64,000 nt of DNA from HXMU1420-13 sp034669965 (GTDB lineage Bacteria > Bacteroidota > Rhodothermia > Balneolales > Balneolaceae): assembly GCA_034669965.1 (NCBI GenBank), contig JAXMOK010000010.1, positions 1-64,000 on the forward strand, written 5' to 3'. Below, piece by piece: positions 17,010 to 27,332 of the stretch. The notes below the pieces were generated by a model. That model made no database searches. It was not told the origin of the DNA and was given only the letters and a program-made list of their open reading frames with translations. Each line of letters opens with the position of its first letter. The first letter of the stretch is position 1. Made by a program: the position numbers and the translations under genes.

Positions 17010-19054
17010 TGAAATACAAAGCTACCATTTTCAGTGTAGGTATGATTGGGGTCCTATCTCTACTGTTATTTTCAAACTCGTTTGCACAGGAAGCTTTTAC
17101 ACCTGTAATAATGAATGCAAACTTCGAAGATTCTGCTAATCGCGATGATAACCGCGAAGCATGGAGAAACAGAGATCTTGAAGCAGATGCTGATACCGTA
17201 ATAGGCGACGGTTCTTATATGTTGCAGATGTCAACTACAAATTACACGCCAAATCCCCCTGTTGATCAAGGTTTTAGTGGAAAGCTACCAACCGGTAGCT
17301 CAGAAACCAGTAATCGCCGATGGATGTATCAGGAGATTACGGTTGAAGCAAATAAATCGTATACCATTAGTTGGTTTATGAAACAGTCGAGTGGGAATAC
17401 GCTTAATGTATCGATTTATGATGCACCATTTAGTACAGTAAGTACCATTGGAGATGCTACCAAGATTTTAAAGTCTCAAGACTATAACGATGCCAGTGGA
17501 AGCAATACAGGCTCATTTATTGAACAATCAATTACATTCGATTCCGGTGATCATACTACCGTAGTATTATATATTTCGAATGATTGGGAAAATGGAACTT
17601 CTTCTGTAAATCTGGATGATTTTTCGATTGTTGAAAATACAATGCAGGCTTTCACTCCTGTAATCATGAATCCGAATTTCGAAGATTCTGCCAATAGAGA
17701 CGACAATCGGGTTGCATGGAGAAACAAAAATCTTGAAGCCGATGCAGATACCGTAATTGGCGATGGATCGTGGGTTCTTCAAATGTCTACTACAAATTAC
17801 ACACCAGATCCTCCTGCTGATCAAGGTTTTAGTGGAAAGCTGCCAACCGGAAGCTCGGAAACCAGTAACCGACGCTGGATGTATCAAGAAATTGCTGTGG
17901 AAGCCGGTAAAAATTACAAAATCAGTTGGTTCATGAAGCAATCAAGTGGTAACACACTAACAGCGGCCATTTACGATGCGCCTTTTAGTACGGTAAGCAC
18001 CATTGGCGATGCAACAAAAATTCTGAAATCTCAGGATTATAACGATGATAGCGGTAGTAATACCGGTAGTTTTAAAGCCGAGTCTATCACATTTAACTCC
18101 GGTGCAAGCACAACCGTTGTTCTATTCTTTAGCAACGATTGGGAAAATGGTTCTTCATCTGTAAACCTAGATGATTTTTCGATCGAAGAAGTTGAAGAAG
18201 TTGTGGAGCCAGAGTTTCCTATGATCGCGAATGCTGATTTCGAAGATGAGCCAAATCGCGATGATAACAGATCAGCATGGAGAAATAAAGATCTTGAAGC
18301 AGATGCTGATGCAGTAATTGGTGATGGATCTTGGGTATTACAAATGTCTACCACAAATTATACTCCAAATCCACCAGCAGACCAGGGATTCAGTGGTAAA
18401 CTACCTACCGGTACTTCAGAAACAAGTAATCGTCGTTGGATTTATCAGAACATTGCAGTTGATGCTAACACCGATTATAAAATCAGTTGGTTTATGAAGC
18501 AAAGCTCTGGAAATACCCTGACGGTAGAAATTTATGATGCACCATTTAGCACGGTAGATGTAATCGGGGATGCAACGAAGATTCTTGCTACTCAAAATTA
18601 TGACGATGCAAGCGGAAGTAATACCGGTGATTTCATCGAGCAGTCGATCACATTCAACTCTAGCTCGAGCACAACTGTTGTACTCTTCATTTCCAACGAC
18701 TGGGAAAATGGAAGTAGTTCGGTAAATGTGGATGATTTCTCGATTGAGGAAGCTGACCCCGTTTCTAACGATTTGGAAGAAGTACTACCAAAAACTTTTG
18801 TCCTAGACCAAAACTATCCGAATCCGTTTAACCCAAGCACAAATATTAGTTACACGTTGAACGAGAGTGCACAGGTAAAACTGGAAGTGTTTAACATGAT
18901 AGGGCAAAAAGTAGCTACTCTGGTTAATGCGAAACAATCGGCAGGAAATTACAACTTCACTTTCGAAGCAAATGGCTTAACAAGTGGAATGTACTTCTAC
19001 AGAATAGAAGCCGGTTCGTTTAGTGATGTTAAGCGAATGACTTTAATAAAATAA
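17010..19054 (+). CDS. T9SS-exported protein with three putative carbohydrate-binding repeats
   Basis: A 681-residue protein from ATG 17010 (the longer frame start at 16967 lies inside the operator). A signal peptide ends at SNSFAQ. Three tandem repeats of about 185 residues follow, starting near 17093, 17648 and 18215. Each has NFED/DFED...AWRN, GKLPTG, NRRW, a ...SWFMKQSSGNTL strand, an AxYDAPFSTV strand and the ending SNDWENG-SSVN-DDFSI, a beta-sandwich-like pattern rich in Trp and Tyr. The C-terminal ~85 residues are a type A T9SS sorting domain (LDQNYPNPFNPSTNISY ... SGMYFYRIEAG). No catalytic motif is seen. Alginate binding at the cell surface is inferred from position in the locus and from a similar domain in the lipoprotein at 24725. 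Confidence 0.8.
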
Positions 19055-19091
19055 GCATAGCATAGTAGCTTATGTATCGGTTAGAACATGT

Positions 19092-19116
19092 AGCTCCCCT
19101 TGAATTTTGGGGAGTT
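19092..19116 (+). terminator. Hairpin after the T9SS repeat protein
   Basis: AGCTCCCC (19092-19099) and GGGGAGTT (19109-19116) form an 8-base stem with one G-T pair and a 9-base loop. The tail ACCTTTCC is only weakly T-rich. Probable terminator or mRNA 3'-end stabiliser between this gene and the regulator. Confidence 0.5.
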
Positions 19117-19207
19117 ACCTTTCCGAAACTTTATCAAGCAAACCAATTGAAGATTAGATAAATATGTACCAGCTTAAGGAATTATTTAATCGAACAGGGA
19201 TACAGTT

Positions 19208-19951
19208 ATGAAAACACTCGAAAATTTCAATCAAATCAAGATTGAAAGTCCAGTAGATCAAATTATTAAGCAGATCAGAGAATTGATTACTACGGGTCAA
19301 CTTAAGCCGGGTGATAAATTACCCCCGGAAAGGCAGTTGAGCGTACATCTTGGTGTAAGCAGAACACATCTCAGAAATGCACTTAAAAAGCTTGAATTCT
19401 ACGGAATATTAAAAGCATTACCACAAAGTGGAACTGTGGTTGCGGGCATGGGACTTCCTGCTTTGGAAGGCCTAATTACGGATATGCTTCAGCTTCAAGA
19501 AACGGATTTCAGATCGCTGGTTGAAACACGAGCTATCTTAGAAACTAATGCCGTTAAGCTGGCTGCGCAGCACAGAGATGAACAGGATATCCTGGAAATA
19601 GAAAAAGCTCTGATTGCGCATAAAGACAAAGTGTATAACAATGCACCTGCTGTTGAAGAAGATCTGCTTTTCCATTTAAAAATTGCTGAAGCAAGCAAAA
19701 ACTCGGTACTCACTTCATTATTACTAATCATCGCTCCTGATGTGATCAGTTTTTTTAACACTTACGATGTTTGTGGGGAAGGTCGCTCTTTGGGTGCAGT
19801 TAAAGAGCATGAGATTTTACTAGAGCACATTAAAAATCAGGATGCGAAAAGTGCCGGTAACATACTTAACGAACATTTGAAGGACATACTTGATTACGTG
19901 CGAACTGCCGACAGTATCCCTCATTTCAATGGTTCGAGCGGAATAATTTGA
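19208..19951 (+). CDS. GntR/FadR-family transcriptional regulator of the alginate locus
   Basis: A 247-residue regulator. The N-terminal winged helix-turn-helix (about residues 13-80) has IIKQIRELITTGQLKPGDKLPPER..., HLGVSRTHLRNALKKLEF and PQSGTVVAG. A C-terminal FCD ligand-binding domain (about 95-230) has the acidic/His pattern ETRAILETNAVKLAA ... EEDLLFHLKIAEAS ... EHEILLEHI. FCD regulators usually bind small acids and release DNA; here a likely effector is KDG or another alginate breakdown intermediate (inference). Its likely target is the double palindrome at 16951-16980. It sits within the locus on the same strand as its presumed targets. Confidence 0.85.
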   Translation: MKTLENFNQIKIESPVDQIIKQIRELITTGQLKPGDKLPPERQLSVHLGVSRTHLRNALKKLEFYGILKALPQSGTVVAGMGLPALEGLITDMLQLQETDFRSLVETRAILETNAVKLAAQHRDEQDILEIEKALIAHKDKVYNNAPAVEEDLLFHLKIAEASKNSVLTSLLLIIAPDVISFFNTYDVCGEGRSLGAVKEHEILLEHIKNQDAKSAGNILNEHLKDILDYVRTADSIPHFNGSSGII

Positions 19952-19970
19952 ATTAATGGACATAAAAAAA

Positions 19971-19995
19971 GTGAGTCAGTTTTGAACTGACCCAC
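19971..19995. terminator. Hairpin between the GntR gene and susC
   Basis: GTGAGTCAGTT (19971-19981) pairs with AACTGACCCAC (19985-19995) with one mismatch across a TTG loop. The seven A residues just before it make this a better terminator on the minus strand than on the plus strand, although both neighbours are plus-strand genes. The 214-base gap 19952-20165 must carry the susC promoter, which I cannot place. Confidence 0.4.
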
Positions 19996-20165
19996 ATCTT
20001 GGGATTTTAATCAGCAGAGATATCAATTTGGCGACTGATAGTAATGCGATTAAAACACGGGTAGAATATACAAAGTGTTTTAAGTCGATGCATTCAGAGA
20101 TGCTGGTTTGTTGTAATCCTACACTTGTTGCGAGTTAACTAAAACCAACCTAATAACCTAAATCG

Positions 20166-23100
20166 ATGAAAAAACTCACTCTACCACCAGGTAAAGAACT
20201 ATTGAAGAGTGGAATATGGATGTTCCTTTTTACAATATGTTTAAGTTTTCAGGGATTGCAAGCGCAAGATATTGCAATAACCGGAAGTGTTACCGAAGAA
20301 AATGGAGAACCACTACCAAGTGTTAACATCATAGTACAAGGCACTGAAATTGGTACAGCTACCGATGTTGATGGCCGTTATGCAATTAATGCTCCAACCG
20401 ATGGAGTTCTAATCGTCTCTTTTTTGGGATTTAAAACCCAATTGGTTCCAGTTGATGGCCGACGAGTAATTAATATTGTGCTTCAAGAAGACATTGAGCT
20501 ACTCGAAGATGTAGTTGTAATAGGCTACGGAACCATCAAAAAATCTCACCTCACAGGGTCTGTTTCAAGTGTTAAAAACGAAAACCTGGATGCAATTCCT
20601 CTTTCCCGAGTTGATGATGCTTTAATTGGGCAGATTTCCGGTGTAAATATTCAGCAAACGAACCCGGCTGCGGGTGAGGCTCCTGATATTACCGTTCGTG
20701 GCCAGGGCTCTATCAACTTCGACTCCTATCCATTAGTGGTATTAGATGGTATTGTTGTTGGTAACGATGGGGATTTTCTTTCCAGCCTGGATATGAACGA
20801 CATCGAGTCGGTTGAGCTATTAAAAGATGCTTCTTCATCAGCCATTTATGGTTCGCGTGGTGCCAATGGTATTCTAATGATCACGACCAAGCGTGGTGCC
20901 GAAGGTCCAACTCAATTCTCATACCATGGGTATGTAGGATTTAAATCTGTACCCACAAACGATGTGCTTACCACACCGGATGCATGGGCAGAATTTGTAT
21001 GAGCGAACAATGGTGGCGAACTCACTGAAAAAATGACTTATATCCAGCAATTAGGTACCTATACCAACTGGGAAGAAGTAATGATGGATGGTGGCTCTAT
21101 TTTAAGCCACTCATTTTCAGCCAAAGGTGGAACACGCAACACCCGGTATTTAGCTTCAATAAATTATCAGAACGATGAAGGGGTACTGCTAACCGATAAT
21201 TACGAGAAGTTGAACTTTCGTGTGAATTTGAACACTCGTTTGCGTGATAAACTTTGTCTTTCGGTTACATTGAACCCATCACAAACCGAGCAACGTCGCT
21301 TCCCAATTGGGGTACACGATGCCATGCGCCAAAACCCATGGTTACCGATATATCTGGACGAAAACAATATTCAATATGTAAACAGATATCGTGAAAATTG
21401 CCGATGGGCTGATGCCGAAATTGGTGACTACGCTATGGAACGTATGTTCGATGATTACGATTTAGATGCCGGTATGCCGGATATTGGTGCCGGGGATTGT
21501 TCATCACCTTCAGGAACCGATATTAGTGGTACCTCCAATCAAAACGCATTAGCGAAAGTGGTTGAGCGTGATGAGCGTAAATTCGAAAATAAAGTGTATG
21601 CGAATACCCAACTTACCTATCAGTTTTCGGATAATTTCGAATTCAAACAACGCCTTGGTGGTGATTACAGAGTTACCTTAAATCAGGATTGGGCAGGTGT
21701 TGAAGCTTCCAGAAACGGAGCAGCCGATTCAGAGTCTATACGCAGAAGCCGTATTCAAACACACTTAGTGTCTGAAAGTGTATTTAATTATGACATATCA
21801 AATGATGTTACTGATTTGGCAGTTGTTGCCGGATTTGCCTACGAAAGTTGGGAACGAGAAGTAACCAGAATGGAAGAAGTTGGTTATGAAAACGATATTA
21901 TCAGAACTCTACCAGGTAATAACATAGCTGAAGCGTTTACACTTAAAGCAGAAGAGAATTTAATTTCTTATTTCTCACGGGTGAATTACGCGTACGAAAA
22001 TAAATATTATTGTCGGTAAGTGCACGACTAGATGGTAGTTCCAAATTCGGTCCAGATAGAAAATTCGGTTTCTTCCCTGCCGGTTCAATAGGCTGGATGC
22101 TTACCGAAGAAGCATTTATGCAAGATCAAAATATTGTGCAAGACTTTAAACTACGTATTAGTTATGGTCAAACTGGTTCAAATAGCTTTACATTTATAGA
22201 TAGTTCAATTCCGGAAGAATATGCCCACATTGGATTATTATCACCTATTGCTACCGGTTTTGGTGCTACTGGTATATATCAACAAAATCTTGCAAATGCC
22301 GATTTTGGTTGGGAAAAGCTAGATGAAATTAATCCTGGTTTTGATATTGCCTTTTTAGACCGGAAAATCAATCTCTCCTTTGATTACTATAAGAGAACCA
22401 GTCGTGATCTTATTCTAGAATTACCAATCCCTTCTGCAACAGGATTTTCTACAGCTTTAGTAAATAAAGGCGAAGTAGAAAATGAAGGCGTTGAACTTGA
22501 GCTACTTACAAGAAATTATCTCTCAAAAGATGCTTCATGGACAACGACTGTAACGTTAACTCATAATAAAAACACCTTAACCAATTTTGAATCATCTAAT
22601 GGTCAAATTAGTGAGGTGGACGATAAACGTCCGGCAGAATGGATTGCATTAGAGGGACGACCAATTTCTACGTTCTACGGGTATGTGGTAGATAAGGAAA
22701 TCCCCTTGGAATATATCAATGATCCGTTCTCACCTATTAATGCTCAGTCTCAAGACATTTATGTAAGAGATTTAAATGGGGACGGTGTAATTGATGGAGA
22801 TGACCGAACAATTCTAGGATCACCCTATCCTGATTTAATCTGGAGTTTAACAAACAATGTAAAGTATAAGAACTTTGAGTTTTCGTTCATGTTCCAAGGC
22901 TCACACGGTGCCGAAGTACGAAACATTTCAGGGCAATACATTAATAACGAGTTCTCAGGAAGACAAGATTATAACTCTGAATTCCCTGATCCGGGTTTAG
23001 TTCAACAGCGAATCTTTACTAGCGATGATATTCAGGACGCTTCATTCATAGCACTTAGAAACCTGAATATTGCCTACAACCTCCCTAATTCGTTCTTAAT

Positions 23101-23296
23101 AAAGGCGGGTGTTCAAAGTGCAAGATTATATGTAAGTGGTCAGAATCTGATCTACCTCATGGCCGATGATTACATCGGGTACAATCCGGAAGGGGTTGAC
23201 TCGGGTGCTTCTAAATCTCCTCTAACCTACGGGTATCAAAGAGGTACAGCACCTATTTATCGCTCGATATCATTCGGTATAAATCTAGACTTTTAA
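20166..23296 (+). pseudogene. susC: SusC-like TonB-dependent outer-membrane receptor, broken by two lesions
   Basis: Conceptual length is about 1,043 residues, normal for SusC. Domains: signal peptide; carboxypeptidase-regulatory-like domain (ITGSVTEENGEPLPSVNI...DGRYAI); TonB box/plug (EDVVVIGYG; SRVDDALIGQISGVNI; LKDASSSAIYGSRGANGIL); then the 22-strand barrel to the C-terminus SFGINLDF. Two lesions break it. An in-frame TGA at 21000-21002 would restore Arg if CGA, with the frame continuing homologously on both sides. A missing T in the run at 22007-22008 shifts the frame; adding it back restores KYLLSVSARLDGSS. Fragments are 20166-21002, 21003-22019 and 22010-23296. In the family this protein imports oligosaccharides with SusD. 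The rest is well preserved, so the damage is recent or a sequencing/assembly error. Confidence 0.9.
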
Positions 23297-23307
23297 TTAA
23301 CTCAATC

Positions 23308-24681
23308 ATGAATAATAAAATCAGATATATAGCAATATTTTTTGTACTGATCTCCTTTACTGCTTGTGACCATAGCATTTTAGATCAGGAACCAGCATCT
23401 CAGATTGCAATTGATAATTACTTCAATTCCACTGAAGAAGTAGAAAGTGCTGTAATTGGTATTTATGATGCCATGCAAGCAGTGCCACAACGTGAGTTCG
23501 CACTCACCGAAATGCGTTCCGACAATACCCGCACTAAAAACAGTGAAGGTATATGGGGCGAATTTCAGGATTTAAACGTGAGTGCGACTAATGGCGCTGT
23601 AGCTAATTATTGGGCCTTCAATTACGATGTAATTTTTAGAGCCAATTTAGTGTTGAATTATCTAGATGCGGCAACAAACCCAACTAAGCGTACCCAATTC
23701 GAAGGGGAAGCTAAATTTGGTCGTGCACTTTCATATTTCAACTTAGTACGTGCCTTTGGTGATGTTCCTCTTGTTGATACCATCATTGGTGCTGATGACA
23801 TTGAATACTTCGGAAGAATAAGTACAAGTGAAGTATATGATCTTATCATTAGTGACTTAGCCTTTGCAGTAAATAATCTTCCGGCAAAAGGTGATATCAA
23901 TTTTGGCAGAGCTACTTCAGGTGCTGCCAAAGGTTTATTGGCTAAAGTTCATTTAACACTAAACAATTATGACGAAGCAGAAACTCTTTTAGAAGAATTA
24001 GTTGATGGTACCGACTATAGTTTATTACCAAATTACCGTGATGTATTCTATTCGGAAGGAAATGACGAAATCTTGTTTGCCATCCCTTATATCGATGACA
24101 ATGCGAACGAAAGTCAGGACTTTTCTTTCGAATTTACAGCCGGTGGTGTTCGTTCAGGGCTTAACTATCTAACGAACGAGTTTATTGCAGCCATCGACCC
24201 GGCGGATACGGAAAGAATTCCGGTGCTACGAAACCCGTTAAATCAAGCCGAAGTTGGTAAATTTATAACTCAAAGTGCTGATGCTCGCTTCTGCGGTAAC
24301 GACTGGATAGTATTGAGATATGCTGATATTTATCTAATGTATGCCGAAGCCATCATGGCCGGTGGTTCATCCACACAAACGGTAACAGCAATAAGAGCGT
24401 ACAATGCGGTACGTGACAGAGTAGGTATGAGTACTATTCCTGAAGACGGTTCAGGTACACTCACCTTAGACGAATTGCTAGCAGAGCGCAGAATTGAGCT
24501 GGCATTCGAAAATCACCGCTTGTACGACTTAATCAGATTAGGTAAGGCAACCGATGTATTAAGTGCTTTCGCAACCTCAAACGGATATAGTTTCTCTAAT
24601 AACGATTTATTACTGCCTGTTCCACAAAGAGAAATAAACGTGAGCAAAGGTGCACTTAGTCAAAATCCGGGTTATAACTAA
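23308..24681 (+). CDS. susD: SusD-like alginate-oligosaccharide-binding lipoprotein
   Basis: A 457-residue surface lipoprotein. The signal peptide carries the lipobox FTAC (IAIFFVLISFTACDHSILDQEP). A SusD-like N-terminal helical TPR domain follows (EEVESAVIGIYDAMQ, GEAKFGRALSYFNLVRAFGDVPLV). The C-terminal RagB/SusD domain has WIVLRYADIYLMYAEAI, ELLAERRIELAFENHRLYDLIRLGKA and the ending LPVPQREIN...NPGYN. It caps the SusC transporter and binds glycan. It starts 12 bases after susC and is intact even though its partner is broken. Confidence 0.92.
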   Translation: MNNKIRYIAIFFVLISFTACDHSILDQEPASQIAIDNYFNSTEEVESAVIGIYDAMQAVPQREFALTEMRSDNTRTKNSEGIWGEFQDLNVSATNGAVANYWAFNYDVIFRANLVLNYLDAATNPTKRTQFEGEAKFGRALSYFNLVRAFGDVPLVDTIIGADDIEYFGRISTSEVYDLIISDLAFAVNNLPAKGDINFGRATSGAAKGLLAKVHLTLNNYDEAETLLEELVDGTDYSLLPNYRDVFYSEGNDEILFAIPYIDDNANESQDFSFEFTAGGVRSGLNYLTNEFIAAIDPADTERIPVLRNPLNQAEVGKFITQSADARFCGNDWIVLRYADIYLMYAEAIMAGGSSTQTVTAIRAYNAVRDRVGMSTIPEDGSGTLTLDELLAERRIELAFENHRLYDLIRLGKATDVLSAFATSNGYSFSNNDLLLPVPQREINVSKGALSQNPGYN

Positions 24682-24724
24682 ACCCGTCGATCAATCAAGA
24701 ATTTGAAAAGAAAATGATATCACT

Positions 24725-25579
24725 ATGAATTCAATTCGATTTAGAACTTTAATAACAATTGTTTGTATGGCAGGCTTAGTATTCGTTTCAAACGGATGCG
24801 ACGAAGAGCTGCCGGCAGCCGGGTCTTTACCCGATGAAACTCCACCAAGTGCGCTTTTTTCATTTACTCAAAGCGATAATAACTATCTGCGTGTAGCATT
24901 TACTAACGAATCGGTTAGTGCAACCGATTACGCTTGGGACTTTGGTGACGGAAACACATCCACCGATAAAGAACCATTTAATACATATGCTGACGATGGT
25001 GATTACACCGTAACCTTGGTTGCTTCAGATAAACTTGGTGTTTCAAGTACATATATGTCGGTTCTGAGTATTGTAGAACCCGATGAACCCTTTGCTCCAG
25101 TTATTTTAGAAGCAGGATTCGAAGATGGAAGTGCCGGAAGTGAAACTTGTGGAGATGGAAATATGGACGGCCGCGATTGTTGGAGAAACTCCGACTTAGG
25201 TGGCGTAATTCAGATTACAGGAAGTCCGGTTTTTGATGGACAACAATCTGCAAAATTACCAAGCAGTAACGATCGTATAGGTTATCAGTTGGTTACCGTA
25301 GAAGCAGAGACCGAATATATACTGACTTTTTATTATACACTTAAAACCAGCCCGGTTGGCGCAGTAACTGTATCAGTTTTGAATGGTCCGGTTAACGATC
25401 CTTCAAATATTGCAGCAGCAACGATTGCCTCGGGTAGTTATTCTGATCAAACCGATGATAAAACTTATATCCGTGAGACGATTCCTTTTAACTCGGGCTC
25501 GAGTACACAGATTGCGATCTACTTCTACACAACCGATGTAGAAGCAAGGCTAGATAACTTTGCCATTGTAGAAAATTAA
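24725..25579 (+). CDS. PKD-domain surface lipoprotein with a carbohydrate-binding-like domain (SusE/F position)
   Basis: A 284-residue lipoprotein (signal ends FVSNGC). Residues ~40-115 form a PKD domain with the hallmark YAWDFGDGNTSTDKEP and DYTVTLVAS. Residues ~122-284 form a domain related to the repeats of the T9SS protein at 17010: it shares FAPVI...GFEDG, CWRNSDL, SAKLPS, VEAETEYILTFYYTLK, SVLNGP, INFNSGSS-like strands and the ending LDNFAIVEN. In SusCD loci a lipoprotein at this place usually is a surface glycan-binding protein, so alginate binding is likely but not shown. Confidence 0.8.
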   Translation: MNSIRFRTLITIVCMAGLVFVSNGCDEELPAAGSLPDETPPSALFSFTQSDNNYLRVAFTNESVSATDYAWDFGDGNTSTDKEPFNTYADDGDYTVTLVASDKLGVSSTYMSVLSIVEPDEPFAPVILEAGFEDGSAGSETCGDGNMDGRDCWRNSDLGGVIQITGSPVFDGQQSAKLPSSNDRIGYQLVTVEAETEYILTFYYTLKTSPVGAVTVSVLNGPVNDPSNIAAATIASGSYSDQTDDKTYIRETIPFNSGSSTQIAIYFYTTDVEARLDNFAIVEN

Positions 25580-25592
25580 ATTCAGGTTATAA

Positions 25593-26516
25593 ATGAAATC
25601 CTTATCTAAAACCACGGTTCATACTTTTGGGATAGCTTTAATATTCACACTGTTTGCAGCAACAACCATTGCTTGCCAGAATGAATTGCCAACGCGACCG
25701 GATCCAAGCGATTACGATGATTTGGAGATCCCTGATGCTTCAGATACAAATGTAGTTGCAATCGATTTGAGTCATTGGAAAGTTACCCTTCCTATCGATC
25801 GTGGAGATGGGCGACCACTTGAAGTAGAACCACCGGAAATTTTTGATTACGCTAATAACGAGCGCATCAAGCCGTATTTCTATAACGATTCGACGGATGG
25901 CTCCTTGGTTTTCTATACCTATCCAGCATCTTCAACAGCAAATTCATCCTATTCTAGAACTGAATTGCGTGAACAAATGGTACCGGGAAGTAACAACACA
26001 AACTGGACCTTTGCTCAAGGTGGAAGATTAAGGGGTACACTTGCCGTACCTGAGATTACGCAGGATCACACCGGAGATTATCACCGAACCATCATCATGC
26101 AAATTCATGGTAGGCTTACCGATGAACAACGTGATTTAATTGGCGAGGATGATAATAACGCTCCGCCTGTGCTTAAAATCTATTGGGATGAAGGCAAAGT
26201 ACGCGTTAAAACCAAAGAGCTGAAAGACCTGGATGCTACCTACGAGGAAATGCTGCACACCTCGGCCTGGGGTGATGATAAAGGCCGGAATTTCAGTGAA
26301 ATTGTTGGCACAAATAAATTCACGCTCGAAGTTGTTGTTTCGGAAGGGCGGATGGAAGTAATTCTGAACGACAACGAATCATTCGTTTACGAGGACATCC
26401 ACATGGAAAAATGGGGTGTATTCGAAAACTACTTTAAAGCAGGTAATTACTTAAGTACACGTGACGAAGGAGCTTATTCTATCGTGAAATATTACGATTT
26501 GGAAGTTAGCCACTAG
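25593..26516 (+). CDS. PL7 alginate lyase, lipoprotein
   Basis: A 307-residue endolyase-type protein cleaving alginate by beta-elimination. The signal peptide has its lipobox at Cys28 (TTIAC), so it is probably anchored in the outer membrane. The PL7 jelly-roll motifs are complete: RTELR at 122-126, QIH at 170-172 (catalytic Gln/His) and YFKAGNY at 280-286 (catalytic Tyr286). It starts 13 bases after the PKD lipoprotein and is followed after 9 bases by a degenerate paralogue. Uronate preference (M or G blocks) cannot be read reliably from the QIH motif alone. Confidence 0.92.
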   Translation: MKSLSKTTVHTFGIALIFTLFAATTIACQNELPTRPDPSDYDDLEIPDASDTNVVAIDLSHWKVTLPIDRGDGRPLEVEPPEIFDYANNERIKPYFYNDSTDGSLVFYTYPASSTANSSYSRTELREQMVPGSNNTNWTFAQGGRLRGTLAVPEITQDHTGDYHRTIIMQIHGRLTDEQRDLIGEDDNNAPPVLKIYWDEGKVRVKTKELKDLDATYEEMLHTSAWGDDKGRNFSEIVGTNKFTLEVVVSEGRMEVILNDNESFVYEDIHMEKWGVFENYFKAGNYLSTRDEGAYSIVKYYDLEVSH

Positions 26517-26520
26517 GAGG
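26515..26520 (+). promoter_or_regulatory. Strong Shine-Dalgarno before the PL7 paralogue
   Basis: A perfect AGGAGG lies 5 bases before the ATG at 26526, overlapping the stop of the preceding PL7 gene. Most other genes in this window lack a recognisable Shine-Dalgarno, so this one stands out and fixes the start. Confidence 0.7.
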
Positions 26521-26525
26521 AAAAC

Positions 26526-27332
26526 ATGCGTTTATTACTTTCTGTTTTACTAATTCTTTTCGCTGTAAATGCTACCGCTCAACCAAAGTATAGCATCGAT
26601 TTAGGCAACTGGAAATTAGAACTTCCCTCTGGGTATTCGGCTGCAGAATGGAAGCTTTCGAACTTCGAAAAAGATCGTTTCGCAAAGCCTTTCTTTTATG
26701 TGGATTCGACCGATGGAGCCTTCGTTTTGGAGGCATATCCAACCGATGGTACCTCAACGGCGCAATACACAAAGTCGACCCTTCGCGAGCAGATGAAGCC
26801 GGGTAGCAGCTCGGTAAACTGGACGTTGGAACAAGGCGGAGAGCTTACTTCCGAATTTCAGGTTACAAAAATGTCGAAAGACGAAAAGGGGAAGTATCAC
26901 AAAACCATTCTCTTTCAAATTTCCGGACGTACTACCGACGAACAAACAGCACTGCTGGGCTTAGATAAAAACACAGGACCTCCGTTTCTCAAAGTGTTTT
27001 GGGATAACGGGAAAATCCGTGTGGTTCGTAAAGTGTTGAAAGATTGGAACACGGTTGGCGAAGATTTATACCTGAAAGATTCCTGGAAAGATGATAAAGG
27101 TAAAAGCTTCAGAAAAGCTATCAATTTTGATAAAGCAACCATCAGAATTACGGCGAAAGAAGGCAGAATCGAAATTAAGCTAAACGACCAACGTGCCATT
27201 GTTTTTCGTGACACCGACGTACAGCAATGGTATTTCGAAAACTTTTTTGTGGCAGGAAATTACCTGCAATCTAAAGAGCCAGGGGCTCATTCTATCGTAA
27301 AATTTTATAGTCTGGATGTCACTCATGAATAA
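26526..27332 (+). CDS. PL7-like protein with altered active site
   Basis: A 268-residue secreted protein (signal peptide ends NATAQ; no lipobox, unlike its neighbour). It aligns over its whole length with the PL7 lyase at 25593 (FFYVDSTDGAFVLEAYP, LREQMKPGSSSVNWT, KTILFQISGRTTDEQ, FFVAGNYLQS, SIVKFYSLDV). The catalytic motifs differ: RTELR has become KSTLR (Lys83, Thr85), QIH has become QIS (Ser133), and YFKAG has become FFVAG, while the Tyr of GNY (Tyr246) is kept. The missing His and Arg/Glu suggest weak or no lyase activity and perhaps a binding role. It could still be a lyase with a changed mechanism. Confidence 0.82.
   Translation: MRLLLSVLLILFAVNATAQPKYSIDLGNWKLELPSGYSAAEWKLSNFEKDRFAKPFFYVDSTDGAFVLEAYPTDGTSTAQYTKSTLREQMKPGSSSVNWTLEQGGELTSEFQVTKMSKDEKGKYHKTILFQISGRTTDEQTALLGLDKNTGPPFLKVFWDNGKIRVVRKVLKDWNTVGEDLYLKDSWKDDKGKSFRKAINFDKATIRITAKEGRIEIKLNDQRAIVFRDTDVQQWYFENFFVAGNYLQSKEPGAHSIVKFYSLDVTHE

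Noticed and set aside
21000..21002. TGA in susC as a recoded codon (selenocysteine or alternative code)
   Set aside because: TGA serves as a normal stop for many genes here, no SECIS-like hairpin is evident, and a second lesion (frameshift) lies in the same gene.
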